Virus record (IMG/VR): IMGVR_UViG_3300050015_000276
Coordinates: 1 to 64,000 of that record
Length of the DNA: 64,000 nt
Source of the DNA: a virus
Direction: 5' to 3' (one strand)
Below, piece after piece: positions 49,230 to 56,364 of the stretch. The position numbers and the translations under genes are program-made. The notes beneath the pieces are model-generated. The model made no database searches. It had not been told where the DNA came from and saw only the letters and a program-made list of their open reading frames with translations. Numbering within the stretch: the stretch's first letter is position 1; every line of letters begins with the position of its first letter.

Positions 49230-50466
49230 ATGCAACCTACCAGTAGGGAAACGTTTATACAATACTGTAAAGCGAATTTAGGAGATGGAATTATACACAT
49301 CGAACTAACAGACGCCCAGGCTAATAATTGTGTGGATGACGCGCTTACGATGTGGAGAGAATACAGTTATGAGGGAACGCAGCGGACGTACCTTAAGCAC
49401 CAAGTGACGGCTCAAGATATGATTAACCACTGGATACCGTGTGACGATTCCATTATGTCAGTGGTAAGAATAATTCAATGCAACGAGGGAAATTTAAATA
49501 TTTTTGATGTCCGGTATCAACTCCGTTACTGTGTAGCGGCTTAAGGAAGTAATTTCTTAAGCAAACTCCGTTAATTGCTGGAAACTCCTTTCATAGAGGA
49601 CAATCAGCAGCCAAGCCAAGGAAACTCTTGGAAGGTTCAACGACTATGGCAATTGCCAGTAGGGTTCAAGTGGACTCGAAATGCGGAGCATCCAACAATC
49701 ATTGGATGGTGATATAGTCTGATCTCCTAGGTAACTAGGAGAGGTTAAATGGCAACGATTTAACCGCAACATAAATGTTACAAGACTTTTATAATTTCTC
49801 TAACGTTTCCATAAATGTTTGTGGCTTTTTCGAGTAATCGGAAAATGAAAACTCTGTTAATTGCTGGAAACTCCTTTCATAAAGGACAATCAGCAGCCAA
49901 GCCAAGAAAGTAATTCTTGGAAGGTTCAACGACTAGGATTTAATCCGTAGGGAATAGTATTCCCGAAATGCAGAGCATCCAGATTTCCTGGATGGTGATA
50001 TAGTCTGATCTCCTAGGTAACTAGGAGAGATTAAACGGTAACGGTTTAATCGTAACATAAATGGCAACATTACGTCATTACCATGGAGAAACTCCGGCTC
50101 ATTGATTGGCTCATGAACCCGGAACCCACAATATCTTTTGAGCGTCTTGCCAATCGCATCTATGTTAATGCGGATTGGGGATACAGAGTAAAGCAAGGAG
50201 ACTTCTTTGTATTCGAAGTATACCAATGGCTTGATGAACTTTCATATCCACGTATTTGGACAGATAGATGGTTAAAATCATATGCCACCTGTTTGATGCG
50301 GAGAAATTGGGGTTCTAATTTAAAGAAATTTAATGGTATCCAAACCCTTGGTGGTGTCCAATTAAACGGACAACAAATCTATGACGAAGCGATGGATGAA
50401 AAGAAAGATTTAGAAGATATCCTTTATCGTGATTATCAGATACCACCTAGATTGTTTATTGGCTAA
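49230..50466 (+). CDS. T4-like virion (neck/tail-type) protein interrupted by two group I introns
   Basis: Exons 49230-49526, 49778-49812 and 50064-50466 join in frame to 735 nt (244 aa). The junctions read RYQLR|LQDFYNFSNVSM|QHYVITMEKLR, restoring a continuous sequence of the kind I recall for a marine T4-like structural protein, ending PRLFIG. Unspliced, the first frame stops at 49544. C-terminal features: DWLMNPEPTISFERLANRIYVNADWG, SYATCLMRRNWGSNLKKFNGIQTLGGVQLNGQQIYDEA. It lies far from the other structural genes. RBS AAAGAGG. Confidence 0.75.
49527..49777 (+). ncRNA. Group I intron 1 (IA-type, 251 nt)
   Basis: The 5' site follows the U of CCGT (49523-49526), pairing with the guide GCGG (49536-49539), with the conserved U-G wobble. 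Core: P3 CTCCG (49566-49570) with CGGAG (49684-49688); P/Q elements AATTGCTGG and AATCAGCAGCCAAGCC; R GTTCAACGACTA (49635-49646); S ATATAGTC (about 49713). P7.1/P7.2-like hairpins indicate subgroup IA. Ends at G 49777. No ORF inside. Confidence 0.88.
49813..50063 (+). ncRNA. Group I intron 2 (IA-type, 251 nt)
   Basis: Same length and core as intron 1. The 5' site follows the U of CCAT (49809-49812), with guide GTGG (49821-49824). P3 is CTCTG (49852-49856) with CAGAG (49971-49975), a compensatory change against intron 1. The P9-region hairpin GATTAAAC/GTTTAATC also covaries. R at 49924-49935, S at about 49999. Ends at G 50063. Probably a duplicate of intron 1 that re-targeted to a site 286 nt downstream in the gene. 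Confidence 0.88.
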
Positions 50467-50469
50467 TAT

Positions 50470-50499
50470 CTTCAGGACGGAATTAATTCCGTCCTGAAG
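50470..50499. terminator. Perfect 30-bp palindrome, probable bidirectional terminator
   Basis: CTTCAGGACGGAATT and its exact complement, immediately after the intron-containing gene. Lies just before the next palindrome-promoter pair. Confidence 0.65.
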
Positions 50500-50504
50500 A
50501 ACCC

Positions 50505-50553
50505 GTTATCATAACGGTCGTTAATTGACATCCTCAATGTTCTTTGTTACCCT
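50505..50553 (+). promoter_or_regulatory. Palindrome GTTATCATAAC plus promoter
   Basis: Palindrome 50505-50515, 9-nt gap, TTGACATCC from 50525, 17-nt spacer, TGTTACCCT extended -10 (50548-50553). ATGATG 6 nt later. Confidence 0.8.
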
Positions 50554-50559
50554 TGTTAT

Positions 50560-50820
50560 ATGATGAATAAATCACCCGAAACGAGAATTATTGCGGTCTC
50601 TCCAGGGCCACTTGGAAATTGGTCAAAAACTCGTAAGTTGTTTTGGAGTGGCGATCTTTTGCATATTGAGAGACCTGCCACACATCAAGAATTTATTAAT
50701 TCGCATCGGATTGATCCGGAAACCATTTTTTTGGCCCTAAATCAATTTGATTATTATCTTGTCCACTATGTTGGCAGGATAGATATCGTTGAATGGTTAA
50801 AATTGCGTGATGTATCATGA
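50560..50820 (+). CDS. Hypothetical protein (86 aa)
   Basis: Leaderless ATGATG start. Mixed sequence with TRKLFWSGDLLHIERPATHQEFINSHRI. Overlaps the next frame (ATGA). Function unknown. Confidence 0.6.
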   Translation: MMNKSPETRIIAVSPGPLGNWSKTRKLFWSGDLLHIERPATHQEFINSHRIDPETIFLALNQFDYYLVHYVGRIDIVEWLKLRDVS

Positions 50821-50969
50821 CGACCCAAGAACGCATTGCATCTAACAGAGCCATGGAGGCCCGGATAGCTCCTATACTCAAAGCTAAAGCGGCGAAGGAG
50901 AATTTTAATTGTATTAGGACAGAGGTAAAACGAGAAAAGCGTTTATCCCGAATTAATTTTTTGTCTTGA
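50817..50969 (+). CDS. Small basic helical protein (50 aa)
   Basis: ATGA overlap with the previous gene. Helical and basic (RAMEARIAPILKAKAAKENF, TEVKREKRLSRINF). Its stop TGA lies inside the -35 of the next promoter. Confidence 0.5.
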   Translation: MTTQERIASNRAMEARIAPILKAKAAKENFNCIRTEVKREKRLSRINFLS

Positions 50970-50994
50970 CATCCGCAATGTTCTTTGCTATCAT
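50966..50994 (+). promoter_or_regulatory. Cassette promoter
   Basis: TTGACATCC from 50966, 17-nt spacer, TGCTATCAT extended -10 (50989-50994). ATG 6 nt later. No palindrome upstream. Confidence 0.75.
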
Positions 50995-51000
50995 CATTAC

Positions 51001-51420
51001 ATGCTAAGCATTGACGCCGAGAAAATTGCCTGGGACCTGATACAACAATACGCTCCAGGCTGGTCATTTGAATTTGACCGAGGCACTCGCCGCTGCGGCT
51101 GTTGCAATTATCGGAAACTCCAGATATCGCTCAGCCTTCAATATGTCCAATTGAATTCCGAGGAATGTGTGCGGAATACCGTTCTGCATGAACTGGCTCA
51201 CGCCCTTGCTGGATTTGCGGCACACCACGGACCTGATTGGCAATGGTGGTGCCGCAAGTTAGGTGCTCGTCCAGAACGCCTGAATACGGAAGCGGTGGTG
51301 ATCTATAATGTATTCGCAGATTGCCAGTGTGGACCGAATACGCACAAGAAAATGCGGATGCCTAAGGGTACACGGATTTGCCTCAGATGCCGCCAAGAAT
51401 TGACTTGGAGAAGGATATAA
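51001..51420 (+). CDS. SprT-like zinc metalloprotein
   Basis: HELAHALAGFAAHHGPDWQWWCRKLGARP contains the HExxH zinc protease motif (residues 63-67) and a third ligand His, as in SprT/Spartan proteins. RRCGCCNYRK and the C-terminal CQCG...CLRC pair form a zinc ribbon, also typical of SprT. 139 aa. In eukaryotes the related Spartan cleaves DNA-protein crosslinks; for phage versions the target is unknown. Leaderless start. Confidence 0.85.
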   Translation: MLSIDAEKIAWDLIQQYAPGWSFEFDRGTRRCGCCNYRKLQISLSLQYVQLNSEECVRNTVLHELAHALAGFAAHHGPDWQWWCRKLGARPERLNTEAVVIYNVFADCQCGPNTHKKMRMPKGTRICLRCRQELTWRRI

Positions 51421-51422
51421 TC

Positions 51423-51770
51423 ATGATACAAGAACCGGTTGGTTATATTTTTACCACATGGGAACTTTCCACGTATGATGTTCTTGGGAACGCCCGTGAT
51501 GGATATGAAGTGAATGATTTTTATGCTGTGCATGTAGTGGAAATTAATATTCCACAAACTAGATACAATACTGGAACGAAATATGAATTTCTTGGTGCAG
51601 CTCCTACTGACCGGCAAATTAAAAAAGCTTTTGGTCTCCGATGCCAAATTCGTACCGAAGGAGATGACATGCAAATTTTTGTGGAACGTGAACGTGATGG
51701 ATATCCCATAGGACAAATGATTTGCATATCACATGAATCATTGAGTCCTGTCCGAAAGAAAAAGGCATAA
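51423..51770 (+). CDS. Hypothetical protein (115 aa)
   Basis: Start at the ATG two bases after the SprT stop. Beta-rich with a basic C-terminus (SLSPVRKKKA). Probably co-transcribed with SprT. No recognised domain. Confidence 0.6.
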   Translation: MIQEPVGYIFTTWELSTYDVLGNARDGYEVNDFYAVHVVEINIPQTRYNTGTKYEFLGAAPTDRQIKKAFGLRCQIRTEGDDMQIFVERERDGYPIGQMICISHESLSPVRKKKA

Positions 51771-51771
51771 C

Positions 51772-51969
51772 ATGCAGAGAAACCCAAATCGGTTAACTTC
51801 CAATCCTCTTAAGCTTCGTGAGGATATGGAATTTAAGGAAACTCACAAGACTCCAAACGGCCGGATTTTCAATTGTTGTAACAAAGTTGGTGCGCCAAAC
51901 GGTTGCAAACATGGCCGTTATTTTCTTCCGAAAGCCAGGTGGGACAAGTCTCTCAGAGATCACCGGTAA
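51772..51969 (+). CDS. Small Cys-containing basic protein (65 aa)
   Basis: One base after the preceding stop. FNCCNKVGAPNGCKHGRYF is a compact Cys/His cluster that may bind zinc. Followed by a hairpin and the next operator. Confidence 0.6.
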   Translation: MQRNPNRLTSNPLKLREDMEFKETHKTPNGRIFNCCNKVGAPNGCKHGRYFLPKARWDKSLRDHR

Positions 51970-51972
51970 TCC

Positions 51973-51988
51973 TGGGCGGAAACGCCCA
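51973..51988 (+). terminator. Hairpin TGGGCG-GAAA-CGCCCA
   Basis: A 6-bp stem closed by a GNRA-type tetraloop at the cassette boundary. No T-run. Confidence 0.5.
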
Positions 51989-51995
51989 AGACATC

Positions 51996-52045
51996 GTTAT
52001 CATAAGTGATTCCTATTTGACATCCATGATTTACTGTGCTATAGT
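51996..52045 (+). promoter_or_regulatory. Palindrome GTTATCATAAG plus promoter
   Basis: Palindrome 51996-52006, 10-nt gap, TTGACATCC from 52017, 17-nt spacer, TGCTATAGT extended -10 (52040-52045). ATG 6 nt later. Confidence 0.8.
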
Positions 52046-52051
52046 ATAACT

Positions 52052-52207
52052 ATGAAAAGCTTACAACCTTTCAATAGTCAATATGACGCGATCCTGTGGT
52101 GTGTGGATAATGCGTGTGGTGAGTGTGTTGTCTTTCTTTCCGACTGGCGCCGGGCGGTTAGGCTAGCACCCATAGGCGGGAAATGGTATTGGGATTACGC
52201 GACATAG
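52052..52207 (+). CDS. Hypothetical protein (51 aa)
   Basis: Leaderless ATG. CVDNACGECVVFLSDWRRAVRLAPIGGKWYW; three Cys in the centre. Follows the promoter exactly as its neighbours do, which supports it as real. Confidence 0.55.
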   Translation: MKSLQPFNSQYDAILWCVDNACGECVVFLSDWRRAVRLAPIGGKWYWDYAT

Positions 52208-52216
52208 GAAAATCCG

Positions 52217-52432
52217 ATGATTAATAATCCAGAACGACCCCAGGCCACAATGGACATCGGTGAGTTTATGCTTTCCGTTGATGACCGGAAAGTAAAGCCT
52301 TTCCATTGTGAGAATTGTGGTGATACCTACGAGCCATGTGAACACTGGTCACAGGAAGAGAAATACGACCTGGAACATCCTGAATTTGATTTTTATGTGG
52401 ATCTTCAATATCCGGAAGAAGGAGAATGGTAA
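52217..52432 (+). CDS. Zinc-binding-type acidic protein (71 aa)
   Basis: FHCENCGDTYEPCEHW gives Cys-x2-Cys and Cys-x-His, a likely zinc site, followed by an acidic tail. AGGA precedes the ATG. Overlaps the next gene. Confidence 0.6.
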   Translation: MINNPERPQATMDIGEFMLSVDDRKVKPFHCENCGDTYEPCEHWSQEEKYDLEHPEFDFYVDLQYPEEGEW

Positions 52433-52842
52433 GAGCCATGACCTGTCTAATTTGTGGTCAAACAATCACGTTAACAGGCAACACCACCACTAACGGCCGA
52501 GCTATTGGTTCCTGCGGTGATGCTTTCCGGCATTTTTCCGCGCCGCGCGCCGGTGATGGTGCCACGATCAGTAGTGGTTCGGATGCCTATCCAGCAACCA
52601 TAACGGAAATAAGTAAAGGTGGAAAGATAATCACATTACTCCATGATGACTTCAAAGTGGTTAGTGGTAGTGTTCTTGATGGATCGGCCGAATATGAGTT
52701 CCGACCAGGGCCGTCTAATGGCCGGCAAGATGTTGCAACCTGGCGAGAGAAGGAACAAGGTTATCGCCTACAAGGATGTAAACGTGGTTATGGATGGGTA
52801 ACTATCGGCCGGCGAGTCAAGTATTACGATCCACATTTCTAA
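52426..52842 (+). CDS. Hypothetical protein with N-terminal Cys pair (138 aa)
   Basis: Start at 52426, 4 nt after GAAGGAGA; the ATG at 52438 is a fallback. MTCLICGQTITL begins like a zinc finger with a distant partner Cys (IGSCGDAFRHF). The rest is beta-rich (GATISSGSDAYPATITEISKGGKIITLLHDDFKVV), resembling small phage proteins of unknown function. Confidence 0.6.
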   Translation: MVRAMTCLICGQTITLTGNTTTNGRAIGSCGDAFRHFSAPRAGDGATISSGSDAYPATITEISKGGKIITLLHDDFKVVSGSVLDGSAEYEFRPGPSNGRQDVATWREKEQGYRLQGCKRGYGWVTIGRRVKYYDPHF

Positions 52843-52847
52843 AGATT

Positions 52848-52916
52848 GGCACAAGTAGTTTATAGTAAAACGTCCACCACTTATTCGTGGAAGATACCCT
52901 GTAAAGGTCTTGTGCC
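52848..52916 (+). ncRNA. tRNA-shaped structured element
   Basis: GGCACAAG (52848-52855) pairs with CTTGTGCC (52909-52916) to close a 69-nt domain. Inside are GTTT/AAAC, TCCAC/GTGGA and ACC/GGT stems, in the order of D, anticodon and T arms. The T loop lacks TTCRA and the middle loop has 9 nt, so it is not a normal tRNA. It may be a decayed tRNA or another small RNA fold. Confidence 0.35.
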
Positions 52917-52920
52917 ATAG

Positions 52921-52947
52921 AAAGGGAGAGCCGATCACTCTCCCTTT
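52921..52947. terminator. Hairpin, cassette terminator
   Basis: AAAGGGAGAG (52921-52930) is exactly complementary to CTCTCCCTTT (52938-52947), loop CCGATCA. Confidence 0.6.
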
Positions 52948-52962
52948 CCGCGATTCCTACGT

Positions 52963-53011
52963 ATTATGATAACGCTTTCTTGTTGACATCCACTATAGTA
53001 TCTGTTATACT
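52963..53011 (+). promoter_or_regulatory. Palindrome ATTATGATAAC plus promoter
   Basis: Palindrome 52963-52973, 9-nt gap, TTGACATCC from 52983, 17-nt spacer, TGTTATACT extended -10 (53006-53011). ATG 6 nt later. Confidence 0.8.
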
Positions 53012-53017
53012 TTAAAT

Positions 53018-53242
53018 ATGAAACTTGATCGGCACGATAACCTGATCGTCCTCATCAACACATACAACGAGTCCAGTTCCCCGTCAGTTCCGCGAACCGA
53101 TGATGAACACTCCATCGAACGCAGCCGCGCGAAGATCGCCCTGGGCTCGATTCGGCGCAACTACACAGAGGGTGTGGATTACAAAGAGCTTTCGAACGGC
53201 GCATTGTGGCCGGTTTCCGCACCTGCGGGAAAGGTGGCGTAA
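53018..53242 (+). CDS. Hypothetical protein (74 aa)
   Basis: Leaderless. G+C of this gene and the next few is clearly higher than on the left, suggesting another origin. DDEHSIERSRAKIALGSIRRNYTEG is the main charged segment. Ends GGTGGCGTAAG before the next ATG, a string repeated after the next gene. Confidence 0.6.
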   Translation: MKLDRHDNLIVLINTYNESSSPSVPRTDDEHSIERSRAKIALGSIRRNYTEGVDYKELSNGALWPVSAPAGKVA

Positions 53243-53243
53243 G

Positions 53244-53513
53244 ATGCTACTATTAACTCCGGAAGTCAAGGAAGCCATCAGGGCGCATAATAACCGTGCT
53301 TCGGAACCATGCTACAACGAGCATTGGAACACGGCGAACCACACCGGCACAATGCGGGCACGGTACCTCGTAACGTGCGCCTTGACTCGGAAACACGGCA
53401 TTTGTTGTGGTTCGATGAAAGTCCGGAAGGCAACGTCGGCGCTTGTCGTAGACTACTTAGTTGGCAATTCCAAGGATCGAGAATGGGCTTTTACTCGGGT
53501 GGAGGTGGCGTAA
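53244..53513 (+). CDS. Hypothetical basic protein (89 aa)
   Basis: Start at 53244, one base after the previous stop. Contains YLVTCALTRKHGICCGSMKVRKATSALVVDYL, basic with three Cys. Its 3' end carries a 23-bp sequence repeated at 53817. Function unknown. Confidence 0.55.
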   Translation: MLLLTPEVKEAIRAHNNRASEPCYNEHWNTANHTGTMRARYLVTCALTRKHGICCGSMKVRKATSALVVDYLVGNSKDREWAFTRVEVA

Positions 53514-53514
53514 G

Positions 53515-53778
53515 ATGCAAAACATACAACAGACGTGCGTGGAATGCAGTCATGTGGCAAACGTGCGGTCGGATTGAGCGTCCTGGGCGTGCATGAACTG
53601 CGGAAAGGTCCATAAGGTCGAGAAATTCCAGTGGGTTCGGATGGCGAGCGGGGATTCGGCATCGAGTTTGGCGATGTATGAGCGGGATATGAAGGCGTCC
53701 GGGTTGCCGGTAAAGGTCGAAAAAGACGTGACTGGCCGCTTTGTAATCTACCAGTACATCGAAAACAGGCTTCTTTGA
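53515..53778 (+). pseudogene. Zinc-ribbon gene with in-frame TGA
   Basis: From the ATG at 53515 the frame reads MQNIQQTCVECSHVANVRSD, then TGA (53575-53577), then in the same frame ASWACMNCGKVHKVEK and on to 53778. The two Cys pairs (CVEC, CMNC) that would make one zinc ribbon fall on opposite sides of the stop. A Trp codon (TGG) there would restore an 87-aa protein. Either a nonsense mutation, readthrough, or reinitiation at the ATG at 53593 (61 aa). Confidence 0.5.
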
Positions 53779-53860
53779 ATTGCAGACGGCGCAACCTTTG
53801 CGCCGTAATGCAGCGGGAATGGGCTTTTACTCGGGTGGAAGGAAACTAAAGGATAACCAA

Positions 53861-54253
53861 ATGAAATCTCATATTACAATGGAACAAAAACTCTGTGGTG
53901 TCTGTGGAAAAGGTCACGACACCGGCATACTTTTGTTAGACCGCCAACTCCGGCAACGTTTTGAATCACACACATTGACTTTAGGTTGGAGTATGTGTCC
54001 AGAATGTCAGGAACATTATGATTCGGGGTATGTGGCGTTAGTAGGAGTGGACGAAACCAAATCAGGAAAGACTCCTAATGGAAATATCAAACCGGAAGAG
54101 GCATACCGGACCGGTGAAGTAGTATACCTGAAATTTGAGGCATTTGATCGGGTTATGGCCGTTTCTGGATTTAACCCTCACGGTAAACGGTATCCTATGA
54201 TGTTCTGCGATCCGGAAGTAATTAAGGTCATAGTTGAAAGGAGTCAAAAATAA
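53861..54253 (+). CDS. Zinc-binding-type protein (130 aa)
   Basis: Start at 53861 (MKSHITMEQ). LCGVCGKGHDTG and SMCPECQEHYDSGYVAL form two Cys knuckles. The frame continues upstream through a repeat (53817-53839), but no better start with a ribosome-binding site is seen; AAAGGA lies about 9 nt upstream. Function unknown. Confidence 0.6.
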   Translation: MKSHITMEQKLCGVCGKGHDTGILLLDRQLRQRFESHTLTLGWSMCPECQEHYDSGYVALVGVDETKSGKTPNGNIKPEEAYRTGEVVYLKFEAFDRVMAVSGFNPHGKRYPMMFCDPEVIKVIVERSQK

Positions 54254-54256
54254 GAT

Positions 54257-54285
54257 TTGACATCCCTACAACCGTGTGCTATTAT
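54257..54285 (+). promoter_or_regulatory. Cassette promoter with a leader
   Basis: TTGACATCC from 54257, 17-nt spacer, TGCTATTAT extended -10 (54280-54285). The gene starts 37 nt later behind AGGAGA, so this message is not leaderless. Confidence 0.75.
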
Positions 54286-54322
54286 TAAGCATACTCGAAG
54301 CGTTACAGGAGAAATAAACAAT

Positions 54323-54628
54323 ATGAAAACTTATGATTATTTTGGCAACCTCGATTCTCCCTGGACTAACGGAAAGGCAACCGGTATGTTCCAGAAGGAA
54401 AAGATTGATCCTACTCTTTTCAAGATTAATGCCATCAAGGCACTCCGCGAGTGGGGAGAAACCACTCTTACCGTTAACATCGGACTGAAAGAGGCGAAGG
54501 ATTTTATCGAAGTCCTGATCGAACGCCAACGCAAGGAACGGCTTACGGAAACTGTCCGTAAAGCCTTGGTTGATTCGGGAGTTTCATTTATCGAGTATTC
54601 GGAAGTCAAGGACACGATTTGCTGGTAG
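54323..54628 (+). CDS. Protein with a bL12-C-terminal-like helix motif (101 aa)
   Basis: The middle reads KINAIKALREWGETTLTVNIGLKEAKDFIEVL, matching the bL12 C-terminal pattern KxxVIKxVRxxTGLGLKEAKDLVE. The similarity is local; the rest is unlike bL12. In ribosomes this surface binds translation GTPases. A second gene with such a motif lies at 58341. Confidence 0.6.
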   Translation: MKTYDYFGNLDSPWTNGKATGMFQKEKIDPTLFKINAIKALREWGETTLTVNIGLKEAKDFIEVLIERQRKERLTETVRKALVDSGVSFIEYSEVKDTICW

Positions 54629-54640
54629 TCCATCACAAGT

Positions 54641-54695
54641 TTGGGCCATTGCTGCCATTACACGACCACCGAGTCGGACGGCTGCCTTGGCCCAA
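54641..54695 (+). other. Structured intergenic element, copy 1
   Basis: After a TAG stop and AGTCCA-x-ACAAGT, TTGGGCC (54641-54647) pairs with GGCCCAA (54689-54695). The same opening and closing stem occur at 61960-62019, also right after a TAG stop and before an AAGGAGA-led gene. Confidence 0.5.
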
Positions 54696-54742
54696 TTTCC
54701 ATTTAAGGAAAGTATGGAACACAAGAAATAAGGAGAACGAAA

Positions 54743-54952
54743 TTGTCCTACGTTGATCCAAACTACAAATCCAAGAAGGAATTCGTCGCGGCCGTAAAGG
54801 CTGGGACAAAACATCAAACCTACAACCCTTCCGGAATGTTTCCTACCACTCGGAATGGCTCGGATGTAATTGAAGGACCGCACTATCCTCAACCGCATAA
54901 GTGGTATGCTTCGGTCATTGTCCAGGATGGTGTGGTTGTGAAAGCCAAGTAA
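54743..54952 (+). CDS. Hypothetical protein (69 aa)
   Basis: TTG start chosen because AAGGAGA lies 6 nt upstream. Reads MSYVDPNYKSKKEFVAAVKAG and ends in a beta strand (WYASVIVQDGVVVKAK). Function unknown. Confidence 0.6.
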   Translation: MSYVDPNYKSKKEFVAAVKAGTKHQTYNPSGMFPTTRNGSDVIEGPHYPQPHKWYASVIVQDGVVVKAK

Positions 54953-54962
54953 GGAGAATTAA

Positions 54963-55169
54963 ATGAAATTTCTAATTGAGATCGTAGGCGATACACAACC
55001 GGAATTACTCCGTAGTCTGGAAGAATGTAGTAAAAGGCTCCGGTCAGGTGGATGTTATCTGTATCGTGGTTCTGTTACGATGGAGCCGTCCAGTTATATA
55101 ACAGAAGATGAATTCCATCAGCAACACGCCGCATCGCATCCGCAACGAACAATGCCATGGATTGATTAA
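54963..55169 (+). CDS. Hypothetical protein (68 aa)
   Basis: AAGGAGA precedes the ATG. Acidic helix (TQPELLRSLEECSKRLRSGGCYLYRG) with two Cys. Co-transcribed with its neighbours. Confidence 0.6.
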   Translation: MKFLIEIVGDTQPELLRSLEECSKRLRSGGCYLYRGSVTMEPSSYITEDEFHQQHAASHPQRTMPWID

Positions 55170-55181
55170 AAAGGAAAACAT

Positions 55182-55438
55182 ATGAAAGCATCATATGTTG
55201 AAATTAAGACAGTACACAAACAAAAAACTTGGGAGTTATTTATGGATCTATGATTCCCAATGGTGAGATTTTTACTGGGGTAATTGCCAATTGTGCCAAT
55301 CGACTTTTTGTCAAACTGGAAAATATAATTTATCCTTTGGATAGGGAGGTTTATTCGGTTACAGCTAGGTGGACTGAACCGTGTATTAGGAGTTACAAAC
55401 CGGTTAGAAGCCTTACCGTCACGGTAGAAACAGACTAA
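55182..55438 (+). pseudogene. Frameshifted paralogue of the 58027 gene
   Basis: The ATG at 55182 (behind AAAAAGGAAAA) gives MKASYVEIKTVHKQKTWELF and stops at TGA 55251-55253. Another frame (from TTG 55229) continues with NGEIFTGVIANCANRLFVKLE and ends in KPVRSLTVTVETD. The second part parallels the protein at 58027 (QMFAGSIGSIGSYEDRLFIKLE...YRPVISLTAKI). A one-base indel near the A-run at about 55210 would join them. Confidence 0.5.
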
Positions 55439-55442
55439 CAAA

Positions 55443-55470
55443 AAAGGAAATGTGGATCCACATTTCCTTT
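55443..55470. terminator. Perfect 28-bp palindrome, cassette terminator
   Basis: AAAGGAAATGTGGA followed by its exact complement; A-run before and T-run after, so it could terminate both strands. Confidence 0.7.
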
Positions 55471-55480
55471 ATAAACTATT

Positions 55481-55529
55481 GTTATGATAACAATTTCTAG
55501 TTGACATCCAGGCTCGATAATGTTACATT
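55481..55529 (+). promoter_or_regulatory. Palindrome GTTATGATAAC plus promoter
   Basis: Palindrome 55481-55491 (extended ATT...AAT), 9-nt gap, TTGACATCC from 55501, 17-nt spacer, TGTTACATT extended -10 (55524-55529). ATGATG 6 nt later. Confidence 0.8.
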
Positions 55530-55535
55530 GGTAAC

Positions 55536-55868
55536 ATGATGAAACACACGCCGAAGCAAGAAAAGAGATTTGCGGCCCTTGCCACCAAGATGGGCATTGA
55601 TGTTGTGGATGCCGAAAGCATTTGCCGATGTGCCTCTGGTATTTGGGATTACATTGGCTTTGATTGCCTCGAAGCCAATGGAGGTAAGGACATGCGTCGA
55701 TCCGAGGTCATTGAGGTTGTTATGGATGCAAGTCACATGACCACGGGTGATAGCAGGAAGCGGCTCACCGCGCCGGCCTTGGCACTTCTTCAGTCATATC
55801 AGCATTCCGATGACATCGCCGCACTCCTCAAGGAATTCGAATTCACCCACGCATTATACGGTATGTAA
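55536..55868 (+). CDS. Hypothetical protein (110 aa)
   Basis: Leaderless ATGATG. Helical and charged, with DAESICRCASGIWDYIGFDCLEANGG and APALALLQSYQHSDDIAALLKEF. No recognised domain. Confidence 0.6.
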   Translation: MMKHTPKQEKRFAALATKMGIDVVDAESICRCASGIWDYIGFDCLEANGGKDMRRSEVIEVVMDASHMTTGDSRKRLTAPALALLQSYQHSDDIAALLKEFEFTHALYGM

Positions 55869-55880
55869 AAGGAAAACATC

Positions 55881-56240
55881 ATGGAAAATAATTTTGACGC
55901 GAAAGAACTCAAGGACCTAGGTATTTTGCCAGTCGGAGAAACTGTCCACTTCAATATGCCATGTGGCACGTTCTTGTCTGTCTGCCGAGTCGACCGTGGA
56001 TTCTTGGTTGCTGTGACCGATAAGGAAAACCTGGTACTCCCGGGAGTTTATAAGCCTCTATACGGAACTGGGTTTAAACAAAACGCCAAGCAGGTCAATT
56101 TGAATTTGATTGACATGTGGATCGAAACGTGGTCCGATGTGACCAACAATTTTGTGTTTTATGTGGAATGTAAGGCTATTCCGATGCTCCGGATGCTGTT
56201 GGCCCACATGTCCAAGAATCCGGATAGGGATCGTTTTTAA
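55881..56240 (+). CDS. Hypothetical protein (119 aa)
   Basis: AAGGA upstream. Beta-rich (GETVHFNMPCGTFLSVCRVDRGFLVAVTDKE), possibly SH3-like. The 125 bp after it hold no convincing gene before the next hairpin. Confidence 0.6.
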   Translation: MENNFDAKELKDLGILPVGETVHFNMPCGTFLSVCRVDRGFLVAVTDKENLVLPGVYKPLYGTGFKQNAKQVNLNLIDMWIETWSDVTNNFVFYVECKAIPMLRMLLAHMSKNPDRDRF

Positions 56241-56364
56241 GAGAAACCACATGGTGGAAACGAGTCAGAGGTTCCCCAATGGGTGCGCTTCAAGACGTTG
56301 GTGTGATGGAACTAGATCGTCGGAGAGATCGTAGTATAGTATAACCATTATAAACCAACATACA

